Origin: Paulinella micropora | Lineage: Eukaryota; Cercozoa; Imbricatea; Euglyphida | Assembly (NCBI GenBank): GCA_009731375.1 | Contig: BJOX01000051.1 | Location: 976,980 to 1,013,576, forward strand | Length of the DNA: 36,597 bases | Reading direction: 5' to 3' | In this document: in pieces, positions 1-10,115 of the stretch | Position numbering within the stretch: the stretch's first letter is position 1 | Layout of the letters: each line of letters starts with the position of its first letter | Made by a program: the position numbers and the translations under genes | The notes under the pieces: generated by a model | The model's database searches: none | What the model was told of the DNA's origin: nothing | What the model saw: the letters and a program-made list of their open reading frames with translations, nothing else

Positions 1-356
1 TCCCCCCCCCCCCCTCCCTTTTTTTTCGGTTTGGCGGGGACGAGGGGTGCAGGGGGCAGAGAAAAGCATATAGAGTAGATGTACCATTTTAAAAATCTCC
101 CTCAAATCATACCTGCCGTTGTATGGGATAGGAAGTAAGTCTTCTCGAAATCCCCCAAGCCGCCTTCTCTTTCACGTTTGATTATTTTCTTGCCTTTGCA
201 CACTCCGCTTTTTTTGTTGTGGTAGAAAAAAGTCCTTTGGCAATAACAAAGGTGTCGCTTTTTTACTTTTTGTACTAATGGCACGTTGGTGTGTGTGTGT
301 GTGGGGGGGGGGTAAGGGCGGGTTGTTTTTTCAATTTTTTATCTGTTTGATATTTC
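1..356. other. Intergenic, low complexity
   Basis: No gene is recognised. The stretch holds C- and T-runs at the very start, a (GT)n tract at about 290-302 that runs straight into ten G (303-312), and T-rich sequence. It lies downstream of the minus-strand gene that ends at 357. The frame of that gene stays free of TGA here but contains five TAA/TAG codons within about 90 codons, so it looks non-coding. Confidence 0.6.
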
Positions 357-1965
357 CTAGAAATCTGTCCATTGTAAGCCGTCGTTGGTAAGCATTAAGG
401 TTTGGGACCCTCTGACCCATTGACGCTTCTTAAGATGCACGACATCAGGCCCCGGAAGATTCTCAATAGTACTGGATGACTGAACAGGAGGCCTATCTGG
501 GGACATAGGAGGAGAGAATAGAAAATCTTCATGCAGGTCTTCCTGAGGAGGTGTGTGCAGAACCCCATCATTGTGCGTTGCTGAGCGCTGCAATTGAGAG
601 GTCTGTGAAGGGTTGTTGTTGGGCGGCACCGGTTGAGAAGACACGGTGCTTAAGGGACCCTTAGATAGAGATAACCGGGGGAGGGGAGCAGGAATAATGC
701 TAGTTCTTGCCGGCGTCAGAGTTTCAAACGTGCCAGTAATGGGTACGGCCGGCAACAATGCAGGGGGCCCTAGGACAGACGGAAAGCGCGAAGGCCCGAG
801 AGAGCGATTCACAAATGTAATGGAGAAAGGAAAGCCCAGAAAAATGCGTAGCATTGCGTACACGCACAGACAGGACAGCAGGGCTTCCCGGCTTTCTTCC
901 TCTGACAGCGTCTGTAATTCTGTCTGCGCCGAGTATTGGAAAAGGTTATCAAGCCCCACACGCCGCGATCTGCCATAGGAGCAGGCAAAGGCCGGGAAGG
1001 TAAGGCTGCAGGGAGTTTGCTTTGACGCCAGCCGGCCTACCATCGAAGCGATCATTTGCTGGCTAGAATTGAATCTTTGGATAGGTGTGATCACTAATCC
1101 CCCTGTGCTAAGCTTTTCAATAGCCACGAAACTGTTCTTGGAGGCTGCGGCCTCTACCTCCAACCAGTTCGAACATTTTGTGGCCCATGACGGCCACCCG
1201 CTAACGGGGCCCTTTTTTTCAAGCACAGGAACACTCTGTTTGCGCAGCGCACCCACTCCTGCATCGTCACAATCTTCTGGAACAACATCCACACAGAAAC
1301 AAACGAAAAGGGTTCCTGTTGCACTATTGTGTACGCGTGCTGGCGCGTGAATGTGGGCAGGTGCAGCAGACTTGCTTGGTAGAACTTGTAGCATTGCATG
1401 ACTGAAGAAGATTTTTCGTTCATCATCACGGGAACTGCCTGCAACAGTTCTTGTAGGCTTTGGCTCAGGTTTCTGTACAAACAAATGACCGTCACGAGAC
1501 ATTGATGAGCGTTGGCCTGGGCACTACCAGGCCAGGGCTCTATGGCGGCAGAATACAAAGCAACGTGGTCGCAGAACCAGCGCCACCCGGCCACAATCAC
1601 TGCTTTGAACAAGCCAGTTATCGAGGCTTGTGTCGTTTCCAGTGTCACTTCAGGCAACTTGATTTCAATCAATTTTTTCAGCATTTTATAGTTTCTGCAC
1701 TCGCATGGAGTATAACTTAAAGAGCGTTCTACCCACATAGCAAACTTTTCGTACTATTTGTTGCTGTAACCAAAATCCAACGGTTTCAACTCCAACTGCT
1801 CAGCGACAAAGGTGCACACATTTTGTAAGTCTGGTTCTGTTAGTTTACCTTGATTTTAACCCCAAGCGGGAAATCAAATAACGCAGCTAGTTGGTAGGGG
1901 TACTGGTGGGCCCACAGCGTCGACCGACGCTGGGCAGACAAGCTTTTGGCATTGTCTAATTGCAT
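357..1965 (-). CDS. Uncharacterised protein with helical N-terminal half and Pro/Ser-rich tail
   Basis: I do not recognise the family. Reading on the minus strand, an ATG at 1965-1963 opens a frame of about 536 codons. The first two thirds look like a folded, helix-rich domain with scattered Trp and Cys. The last third is Pro/Ser/Thr-rich and probably disordered, with short PPMSPDRPP-like stretches, and ends at TAG (359-357). The frame has to change twice: once in an A4 run near 1853 and once in an A7 run near 1214. Both are one-base homopolymer shifts of the kind expected from consensus errors. An in-frame TAG at 1756-1754 follows SNK and precedes YEKFAMW, with good coding sequence on both sides. 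It could be a reassigned or readthrough codon, a real nonsense mutation, or the mark of a start further downstream (ATG at 1738). The neighbour on the same strand is the mucin-like membrane protein. Confidence 0.6.
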
Positions 1966-2122
1966 TTCTGTTGTAGATACTAGGGTTGTTTACTTTTTCT
2001 ACAAAAAACAACAACAAGAAAAAGAAAATAGCGTTGGCACTATTCTTTTTTGTGGACCCGTCCCCCCCCCCACCCCAAGCTCCCCAACAACCGATTGAAA
2101 AAAAAGGTACAGGCGGAACGAG

Positions 2123-2157
<35 letters not shown>

Positions 2158-2166
2158 TAGGCGGGG
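1966..2166. other. Intergenic spacer with G31 run
   Basis: The spacer lies between two minus-strand genes and contains a C-rich block (2061-2085) and an uninterrupted run of 31 G (2125-2155) just before a gap. Translations through it are poly-Gly or poly-Pro and not credible. Confidence 0.7.
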
Positions 2167-2176
2167 NNNNNNNNNN
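2167..2176. other. Assembly gap (10 N)
   Basis: Ten N separate the G-run spacer from the cytoplasmic tail of the membrane glycoprotein. The C-terminus and stop codon of that gene are probably hidden here. Confidence 0.95.
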
Positions 2177-4349
2177 AGACGGCGGGGAACTGTTCTTGGG
2201 TGCGCAGGTGTGCGGGGGGTCCGCTCTCCGCGCTGTTTCCGCGTGCAGAATCGTCGCCCCTCTTTTTGCGATTGTAGATGAGCCAGGCCAGCAACAAAAA
2301 GCCCAGGCACGGCAGAAGGACGACAGATAGACAAGGGCAGCCACGCGCTGGCGGGGCCGTGCTGCTCGCAAACAGAGCGGCTCCTGCCGGCACCGCTAAA
2401 ACTACCGGCAGTTCCAGGCTGAACTCGATGGTCTCGAGCCGCAAACGCCGTCCAGCCCGGACCGCGTACATGTCCGCGCGGGGGCGCTCAGGGGCGCCTG
2501 TAATCGTCAGCCCGCAGAGCCAGCTACCTTTCCCAACTTCACGGCATTCCGCTTCGGCGCTCTGCCACTCGAGCCCCAAATGGTGGAGCCCGCAGGCTAA
2601 ATTCGAGCAGGACCCGTGGCGCTGAGGAGGCGAGCCGCCGACGTGCACCTCCGGGCAAGAATAGCAACCTGACGACCTTGGCGTCCGTAGCGTTGCAGGC
2701 CAGCTGTGTTGTCAGGTCAGTGCAGTTTTGTTGCGAGACGTTGCCAGCCGCTAGTAGCAACCGGTTCTGTAACTGGAGTTTGAATTCTAGCGTCAGGCGT
2801 GCGGTCTGATTCCGGGACAGCCCTAGCCACGAGAGCGTGCGTGTGCGGTGCAGCCAGAGCTGGCCCCCCAAGTACTGCCGTCCGTCCTGGAGGCGCGTGA
2901 GTTGGCAAAGCGACGCGTACAAAAAGTCGAGCCCGAGCAGCGATGCTGACAGGGAGCTGTTGGAAGACAAGGCCGAGGGAAAGGGACCCGCCGATAAGAT
3001 CCCGCCTGTGCGGCAGCGGTCTTCTAAGTACAGGAGTTGCAGTTCCTCGTAATCAGGTCCGTGGGCTCCCGCTGCAAGAGGTCGTTGGCAGCGACCACTA
3101 CGCGCAGGACAGGCTCGAGCTCGCCGTCCGGGGACAGAGCCAGCCCGAGCCCGGATAGATCGCGCCTGATCACCGGGCCGATTGGCATCGGGGCCGAGGC
3201 AGTTACGGAGGAGCTGGAAGTCACGGAGCGGGTGGTCGAGGCCGAGGCAGTTACGGAGGAGCTAGGGGTCGCGGAACGGGTGGTCGAGGCCGAGGTAGTT
3301 GCGGAGGAGCTGGCGGTCGCGGAACGGGTGGTCGAGGCCGAGGCGGTTACGGAGGAGCTGGGGGTTGCGGAAAGGGTGGTCGAGGCAGAGGCAGCTACGG
3401 AGGAGCTGGGGGTCGCGAAAGGGTCGTCGAGGCCGAGGCGGTTACGGAGGAGCTGGGGGTTGCAGAAAGGGTGGTGGAGGCCGAGGCAGCTACGGAGGAG
3501 CTGGGGGTTGCGGAAAGGGTGGTGGAGGCCGAGAAGCAGCTACGGAGGAGCTGGGGGTTGCGTAAAGGGTGGTCGAGGCCGAGGCAGCTACGGAGGAGCT
3601 GGGGGTTGCGGAGCGGGTGGTGGAGGCCGAGGCAGCTACGGAGGAGCTGGGAGTCACGGAGCGGGTGGTGGAGGCCGAGGCAGCTACGGAGGAGCTGGGG
3701 GTCGCGGAGCGGGTGGTGAAGGCCGAGGCAGCTACGGAGGAGCTGGGGGTTGCGGAACGGCTTGTTGAGGCCGAGACAGTTACGGAAGAGCTGGGGGTTG
3801 CGGAACGGCTTGTTGAGGCCGAGACAGTTACGGAGGAGCTGGGGGTCGTGGAACGGGTGGTGGAGGCCGAGGCAGTTACGGAGGAGCTGGGGGTTGTGGA
3901 AAGGCTGGTGGAGGCCGAGGAAGTTACGGAGGAGCTGGGGGTCGCGGAACGGTTGGTGGAGGCCGAGGTACGGAAGAGCTGGGGGTTGCGGAATGGCTTG
4001 TTGAGGCCGAGGCAGCTACGGAGGAGCTGGGGGTCGCGGAACGGGTGGTGGAGGCCGAGGCAGTTACGGAAGAGCTGGCGGTTGCGGAACGGCTTGTTGA
4101 GGCCGAGGCAGTTACGGAGGAGCTGGGGGTCGCGGAACGGCTTGTCGAGGCTGAGGCAGTTACGGAGGAGCTGGGGGTCGCAGGTTTGCAGTGCGACTTG
4201 CTTTTAGGCACAGTTTTGCCTGGTGAGTCAGTAACGGCTTGATCACCCCCTATGTTCCCGCTGCTATTCTAATCTAAATTCGTACCTTAGTTTTGATTCG
4301 TCTGGGTGATTGCGCTTGCTGCGCTAGCAACCCCAGGACTAGAAAATGA
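2177..4349 (-). CDS. Mucin-like single-pass membrane glycoprotein (partial, frameshifted)
   Basis: This reads as a type I-like surface glycoprotein, N- to C-terminus from high to low coordinates. First comes a Ser/Thr/Asn/Gln-rich segment (about 4349-4190), then a mucin-like stalk of about 20 repeats of 16 residues (4190-3190, unit like SATPSSSVTASASTTR). Next is an ectodomain with several N-x-S/T sites and Cys pairs (about 3180-2420), a hydrophobic membrane segment (SVVLLPCLGFLLLAWLIY, about 2330-2280), a stop-transfer NRKKR and a short tail running into the gap at 2176. Frame changes occur near 3965, 3530, 3417, 3050 and 2650. TAG at 4271-4269 and TAA at 4289-4287 interrupt the N-terminal segment, and the frame first meets TGA at 4352-4350. 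No signal peptide or start codon was found, so an upstream exon or a gap is likely. It could be a viral envelope or cell-surface protein; the family is not recognised. Confidence 0.55.
3190..4190 (-). repeat. 48-bp coding tandem repeat (about 20 copies)
   Basis: A 48-bp unit is repeated about 20 times with small substitutions. On the minus strand it encodes a Ser/Thr/Ala/Pro 16-mer in the same frame as the downstream ectodomain. On the plus strand it would encode an acidic EELGVAERVVEAE-type coil. The minus strand is preferred because it joins a glycosylated ectodomain and TM segment. Units near 3417, 3530 and 3965 differ in length by -1, +2 and -4, which sum to a multiple of three. Confidence 0.85.
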
Positions 4350-4854
4350 TCACACTCACCAGGGGCTAGACGCCTGAGAAATTTTCCTAACAAAAATGTT
4401 TTTCCTGTTCCTGCCGTACGATCCTGTCGATCGGTCGATTTTCTTTATTATTATTATTTCTCTCTTTTCTTTTTTTTCCAAGTTTGTTCTTGTGTTGTTG
4501 TTGGCCACCGCCCCCTATCTTTACTATGGCAGCCACAATACAGGCCGAATTTCCCTTCCCACACCCTCTTCCCCCTCCCCCCCCCCTTTCCCTCTCTCCC
4601 TCTCTCGCGCCCTTCACCTGTGTCCAGTTCTCGATGTTAAGCTGCCCGAAAGTCTCCCCTCCTTCCTCCCGTCCTCCAACCTAAAAAAAGCTCTATTAGC
4701 CAATTCTCCGCTTCTTTCCCACTCTTTTTATAGTTTTTGGCCCCATGTACCAATGTTGTTCCGGAACAACAACAACAACAACAATAACAAAAAAGCCAGA
4801 GTTTAGAGAGGGGCCGCGGGGGGGGGGGGGGGGGGGAAGGGGGGGGGGGGGGAG
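4350..4854. other. Intergenic region with C/T-rich and G-run tracts
   Basis: No gene is recognised. It contains an AT-rich stretch, a pyrimidine-rich block (about 4555-4615), an (AAC)n-like stretch (about 4765-4785), and two G runs (about 4817-4836 and 4839-4852) immediately before a large gap. A sequence at 4359-4339 (minus) starts GTGAGT and ends TTTTCTAG and could be a very short intron of the glycoprotein gene. Confidence 0.5.
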
Positions 4855-5808
4855 NNNNNNNNNNNNNNNNNNNNNNNNNNNNNNNNNNNNNNNNNNNNNN
4901 NNNNNNNNNNNNNNNNNNNNNNNNNNNNNNNNNNNNNNNNNNNNNNNNNNNNNNNNNNNNNNNNNNNNNNNNNNNNNNNNNNNNNNNNNNNNNNNNNNNN
5001 NNNNNNNNNNNNNNNNNNNNNNNNNNNNNNNNNNNNNNNNNNNNNNNNNNNNNNNNNNNNNNNNNNNNNNNNNNNNNNNNNNNNNNNNNNNNNNNNNNNN
5101 NNNNNNNNNNNNNNNNNNNNNNNNNNNNNNNNNNNNNNNNNNNNNNNNNNNNNNNNNNNNNNNNNNNNNNNNNNNNNNNNNNNNNNNNNNNNNNNNNNNN
5201 NNNNNNNNNNNNNNNNNNNNNNNNNNNNNNNNNNNNNNNNNNNNNNNNNNNNNNNNNNNNNNNNNNNNNNNNNNNNNNNNNNNNNNNNNNNNNNNNNNNN
5301 NNNNNNNNNNNNNNNNNNNNNNNNNNNNNNNNNNNNNNNNNNNNNNNNNNNNNNNNNNNNNNNNNNNNNNNNNNNNNNNNNNNNNNNNNNNNNNNNNNNN
5401 NNNNNNNNNNNNNNNNNNNNNNNNNNNNNNNNNNNNNNNNNNNNNNNNNNNNNNNNNNNNNNNNNNNNNNNNNNNNNNNNNNNNNNNNNNNNNNNNNNNN
5501 NNNNNNNNNNNNNNNNNNNNNNNNNNNNNNNNNNNNNNNNNNNNNNNNNNNNNNNNNNNNNNNNNNNNNNNNNNNNNNNNNNNNNNNNNNNNNNNNNNNN
5601 NNNNNNNNNNNNNNNNNNNNNNNNNNNNNNNNNNNNNNNNNNNNNNNNNNNNNNNNNNNNNNNNNNNNNNNNNNNNNNNNNNNNNNNNNNNNNNNNNNNN
5701 NNNNNNNNNNNNNNNNNNNNNNNNNNNNNNNNNNNNNNNNNNNNNNNNNNNNNNNNNNNNNNNNNNNNNNNNNNNNNNNNNNNNNNNNNNNNNNNNNNNN
5801 NNNNNNNN

Positions 5809-5862
<54 letters not shown>
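4855..5862. other. Assembly gap (954 N) followed by A54
   Basis: The gap covers 4855-5808 and is followed directly by 54 consecutive A (5809-5862). A G-rich edge on one side and a poly-A edge on the other suggests the assembler failed inside a low-complexity spacer. Confidence 0.95.
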
Positions 5863-5863
<1 letters not shown>

Positions 5864-5935
5864 CAGACCACGAGAACACCGGTGTACCTTTTTTGTCATG
5901 GAGATCCCAGCGCATTGGGTGCATGAAGCTCTTGG

Positions 5936-8753
5936 TTGACAGAAGACGAAAAACGTATCTTTACCTGCCAGGTTTGCGCAAGCGGCGAGTTGGCGGTGGG
6001 GATGTTGACGCACGCCCCGGACCGAATACAGCTCTGGCAGCCGGTGCCCGCGTGTGGCGTTTGCATAGTCCAGCCTCTAGGCTGGCCAACCAAAAAAGAC
6101 CCTGACCTCGCAGGCGATGCAAGGGGTACATTAGGACACACTGTCTTTGCCGTAGCCGTCGATAACAAGCACGAAAACTTTGGCGCGTTTACTACGATCT
6201 CTATCTCGCAGGAACAGCGTCATCGTGGGATGTTCTTTGATGGCGAAGTTTCATACCATCCTAGAGGCCGCGATACAGGCCAACACGAACAGCGATCACT
6301 CCGCGACCCGCCCATGTATACTGGGGTTGCTGCTGAAACGCCTACTTCACACTGGATTCCCTGGGATATGTTCTGGAGAATCGACGGACGCGAACTATTG
6401 AAACGATACAAGGCACTGCAAGCAGAAATACTCGGAGAGGTTCTGGCAATACATGATGGTTCTTGGAACAGATTTAAGGCTAGAAACGGCAAGTCTATAG
6501 TATTCCATCTGCCCCTGGATATGCGCTACAAAGGATCGGCCCAGCTGGTTAACGCCAAGAAACGTGAGCATCATCGCTCGCGTGCTATGGAGGGCCGGCT
6601 GGTTTCTTGTCCCATGCTTAAAAAAGAAATCGGTAGATGTTATTTAGACAAGGCTTCGAGATCGTACCGCCCCTATCTTCAATGCGGACGCGGCAGGGGC
6701 GACATATTCTTGTCGGGTGCACAACTGTTCTGGGACTACGGCTGTGACCAAGCAAGAGAGGAGAGGCAGCAAAGACAGGCAGGCAGTGCGCACCCACGCC
6801 GGTCGTCTTCTTCGTCCTCCCCGCCGTTCTCTTCCTCCCGCCGTTCTCGTCCTCCTCCCTTTTCCTCGTCCTCCCCACCGTTCTCGTCCTCCTCACCCTT
6901 TTCCTCCTCATCCCCGCCGTTCTCGTCCTCCTCGCCGTTCTCCTCGTCCTCGTCTTCGCAATTGCCAAGGAAATCGCATATCCACAAATCTATAAATTTC
7001 CTGCCCAAGCTTGCCCCGTCTCTCTACTTTGACATCCGAACCCTGGCTGAGATTTGTGGAACCAGCAATATCGTTCTTGTGCATTTCGAAGAGGAATTCT
7101 CACCAGCGGAATTGGCATAAGTATCGAGCTGCGACCTCAAGTTCTTTGAAACTCAAAGAACTGACCAGGAACGAAAAGAAATGTTTGACAACTCATTTTT
7201 GTGTCTTGTGTGCATGCAGGGGCAGTATTTTCAACGCATGGTAGACGAGTTCGAAATATTCGCGCTTCGCTGTGCTGACGAAGAAAAAACACAGCTGGCT
7301 GGTCTTAGCATAGCGAGCGGGCGCAACTTCGGCCTGGCCCTGGACATCTGGAAGCAAAGCCGGTTGTATAGGCACAAGTCTGCATTCTGCCGTATTTACG
7401 GCCAGGCCATCTGTTGGCAAATAACCCAAACAGACAGTACAGAGGAAAAGATAAGCAATTTGAAAGCTACTCGGGGGGATCCGCGAGATGGTTTCACAAA
7501 GGCTTATAAGCGCATAGATGACGCTTTAAAAAAAATACATCCGCTAGTTAATATTTGTGACCATTTCGATCCAGACAGAAGACGTCAGCAATACACTATC
7601 TGGATCAATGAGTGTCTTGCGACAAGTTTTTCAATGTAGTGTTCTGGCGCCCCTTCAACTTTGCGCTGGTCGCCAGACAGAAAATCTAATCTTCAAACAG
7701 CCTCGTTATAGCGGAGTTCCCAACAATTCTTGACAAAACCAGAAAATCGGGAGACGTAAGCGCCCCGGACGAAGAAGAACCACGCGAAGACGGGCAAGCA
7801 ACGTCGCGGAGGTGTCGCAGGAGGCCAAAAAAGGGCAAACACGAAAAGGCTCGTAAGCAAGACGACGGGGACGGCGGCCAGGTCAGCATGTCCGGCGTAG
7901 GCAAATGCCTCGCCGAACTCTGGTCGCGCGAGCAAGACACCAGGATGTTGGGATGGAATAGCAGCGATGAATAGCTTGTTCCACACTACCGCCAGCCTAA
8001 TCTCGAGGGCGCACCCCACGCGGGCATTATTGGCGCCAGAAGCCAATTCCAACCTCTCTTCTTGCTCACTGTGCGTTAGGCACCACTGTTAAAAAGTAGG
8101 TCAATGCCAGGATTGTGGCTGACGAGGCAAATAGATTTTACCTGCAGGCGATGAAAGGTAGAGATTTCGAGGAAGATGATCTAGTGCTCGTTGATTACGA
8201 GTGGGGTGCCGAGGAGACCGCTGATTTCGTTGAACTCCAAAAAGGTTCTTTCAGGGCTCAGCTGAAAACAAACCCCGCCATGCAAGAATTCGTAACCAAA
8301 CAGTTGCAAGAAATTGACGCTTTGCCCGAGCCAGGAAGAGTAGCTCTCTTGGAGATAGAAGGTAAGATAGAAAGCAGAAAAAAGAAGAATTCACGGAAGC
8401 CCCGAACACGAGAGAAGCCAAATCCAAACGCCGTGCACAAGGAAAGTACAACACCAGCAAGCTTACCCGCATTGTGCCCCCAGCCCAGGCAAATTAGGAA
8501 TCAGGAAGAGCGCAGCGGAGCAGCAGCAACGGGTAGCGGCCAGCTTCCATCCCGACCAGCAACACTCGTCCGTGAACCAACCTCGGCCGGCCCAGAGCAG
8601 CAGGGACGGTAATGGCACGGCGGGCGGAGCAGCCACCGTCGCCAGCGCTCGCCCCGCCGACCAACAAAACAGTCGCTCGCGGACCAAAGCTCGCCCAACC
8701 CAGAGCAACAGCAGCCAAAAATGTTAGCCCAAAAAAGAACAGCGCGCCTGTGA
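5936..8753 (+). CDS. Large uncharacterised protein, Cys-motif N-terminus and Ser-rich linker
   Basis: The family is not recognised. A coding frame opens near 5936 (no ATG in frame; a TTG there, or a spliced or gapped start). The N-terminus has CQVC and CGVC pairs about 30 residues apart that could bind zinc. A folded region follows to about 6760, then a Ser/Pro/Phe low-complexity linker encoded by TCC/TCG repeats (6800-6960), then a second folded region (6970-8040) and an acidic/basic, Gln- and Pro-rich C-terminal region. The frame shifts by one base near 7614 and near 8048, and coding character continues on both sides. TAA 7118-7120, TAA 7687-7689, TAG 7972-7974, TAG 8097-8099 and TAA 8610-8612 lie in this path, while the first TGA in frame is at 8751-8753, directly against a G-run spacer. 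If TAA/TAG are true stops this is a broken gene or several genes. If they are sense codons it is one gene of about 940 codons. Confidence 0.5.
6800..6960 (+). repeat. TCC/TCG-rich low-complexity tract
   Basis: Imperfect repeats of tcctcg/tcctcc and ccgttctc encode a Ser/Pro/Phe linker in the plus-strand gene. The opposite strand would encode a Glu/Asp/Gly tract. The change between two well-formed domains suggests a flexible linker. Confidence 0.7.
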
Positions 8754-9001
8754 GGGGGGGGGGGATAGGACTGCGTAAAATTGCACAGAAATTCCGTGAC
8801 GAATCGTTTCTTGCTTGGAAAAAATCTTCGACCGTTCTTTTTTAATCAGTAAACTTCAATGCCTTTGTTTCGTTAAAAACCCCCAAAGCAATTGTAGGGG
8901 GGGGGNNNNNNNNNNNNNNNNNNNNNNNNNNNNNNNNNNNNNNNNNNNNNNNNNNNNNNNNNNNNNNNNNNNNNNNNNNNNNNNNNNNNNNNNNNNNNNN
9001 N

Positions 9002-9034
<33 letters not shown>

Positions 9035-9214
9035 TTCTTAGCAACTCAAAACGCGAACCTTGACAGAAAAGTCTTTAACCATGAAAACACACCAAGAAAA
9101 ACAAACTACAAATCCCTCCAGCACCGCCGTCCCCCCCCCCTCCCCGAAAGAAAAGAAAAGAAATGGGAGGGGGGCGGGGGGGGGGCCGAAGGGGAAAGAA
9201 GAAGAGGTTGCTAG
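8754..9214. other. Intergenic with gap (96 N), G runs and T32
   Basis: The stretch starts with G runs just after TGA 8751 and contains a gap (8906-9001) flanked by G9 on the left and T32 (9002-9033) on the right. It continues with an A/C-rich and then G-rich sequence (9165-9200). No gene is recognised. A tail-to-tail arrangement of the plus gene ending at 8753 and the minus gene ending at 9215 means this is a shared 3' spacer. Confidence 0.65.
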
Positions 9215-9790
9215 TTAGGCACACGCGCTATAGACCGCAGGGTGCCGAACACGCCACAATTGCACACAGACACGCGGCGCGTCCGTGTGGCACAGGTACA
9301 AGACGCCACCAATCGTCCGGCAGCGCACGCAACGCAAAGCTAGCGCAGCAGGATGCAAAACTAACCGCGGAGGCCGCACGCTTAGCACCTGCCGCACGTC
9401 GATCATTCTGGTGACGCAGGGGGTAGGCACTGTTAGTTCGTGTTCCGCACACAATCTAAGCCGCGACTGTGGTAGCGCTGGCAAAAGGCAACGACTGTAG
9501 AGCTTGCCAATGCGACGCAAAAGCGTGCTTGCGGGTTCGGAGGGTCTTTTCAGCAAGAGCCCGGCGCGGTGCTTCACTAAATTGAACAAGGGACTAAAGA
9601 CTGACACCGCCCTGTCGTCCGATTTCCTTCGTTTGTTGGGGCGTGGAGGAGGCTGGCAATGCTCGTAGAGAAAGCTAATAAGGTCCAAACTGTCCCGGGG
9701 CGGCAGAATATCTAGCAGGAGGCCCCAGATTACGCAATCAAAAGCAAGCCAGGCGCCGCGGCGCAAAACCATCTGCGAGCGGCCGCCCAT
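9215..9790 (-). CDS. Uncharacterised protein, about 190 residues
   Basis: An ATG at 9790-9788 opens an uninterrupted frame to TAA at 9217-9215. The protein is Arg/Leu/Cys-rich with a short basic patch NKRRKSDD in its first third and a cluster of Cys near the C-terminus (LRCVRCRTIG). No family is recognised. The frame is also open upstream of the ATG and there encodes a hydrophobic stretch followed by LKKK, which could be a signal-anchor if a non-ATG or upstream start is used; I chose the ATG. Downstream of the TAA the sequence becomes C-run rich, so here TAA looks like a genuine terminator. Confidence 0.55.
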   Translation of the reverse strand: MGGRSQMVLRRGAWLAFDCVIWGLLLDILPPRDSLDLISFLYEHCQPPPRPNKRRKSDDRAVSVFSPLFNLVKHRAGLLLKRPSEPASTLLRRIGKLYSRCLLPALPQSRLRLCAEHELTVPTPCVTRMIDVRQVLSVRPPRLVLHPAALALRCVRCRTIGGVLYLCHTDAPRVCVQLWRVRHPAVYSACA

Positions 9791-10105
9791 AGTTCTTTTT
9801 TTTTTTAATCTGTTGCCGTAATATGTCAACAAAATAAGCAAGACAAACAAACAGGCAATGGAAGACAAAAAGAAGAAGAGGGCGGGGGGAGGGGAAGTGG
9901 GGAAGGGGGAAGGGAGAGGGAGCAAAAGCACGGGGCGACCTCCCCACAGCTTCTGTCACACACCACACATACCTCTCCTCCACCCCCCACCCCCCCCTTC
10001 GTGTCCCTTTTGCTGTGAGTTGGCACTACTCCTTGTTCTTTTTTTAAAGCGAGGTGGTGGAAGGAATGTAGGAGGAGGGGGGGGGGGGGGGGGGGGCCGG
10101 GGACC
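9791..10105. other. Intergenic G-rich spacer, G-quadruplex candidate
   Basis: The spacer between two minus-strand genes has at least eight separated G runs of three or more between about 9879 and 9921, a classical G-quadruplex-forming pattern, and a second near-pure G block at 10076-10096. No gene is recognised. Confidence 0.6.
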
Positions 10106-10115
10106 NNNNNNNNNN
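10106..10115. other. Assembly gap (10 N)
   Basis: The ten N lie at the 3' end of the giant Cys-rich gene, next to a G20 run. The last codons, and any membrane anchor of that protein, are probably missing here. Confidence 0.95.

Noticed and set aside
3037-4207. Plus-strand acidic repeat protein (AVTEELGVAERVVEAE)n
   Set aside because: The minus-strand reading joins a glycosylated ectodomain and a TM segment in the same frame, while the plus-strand frame begins inside that ectodomain and has no other support.
4637-6013. Very long open frames through the N gaps (also at 18251-18889, 19244-20296, 26156-27083 and 27877-28569)
   Set aside because: They are made of N plus poly-Lys, poly-Phe, poly-Gly or poly-Pro from homopolymers and carry no information.
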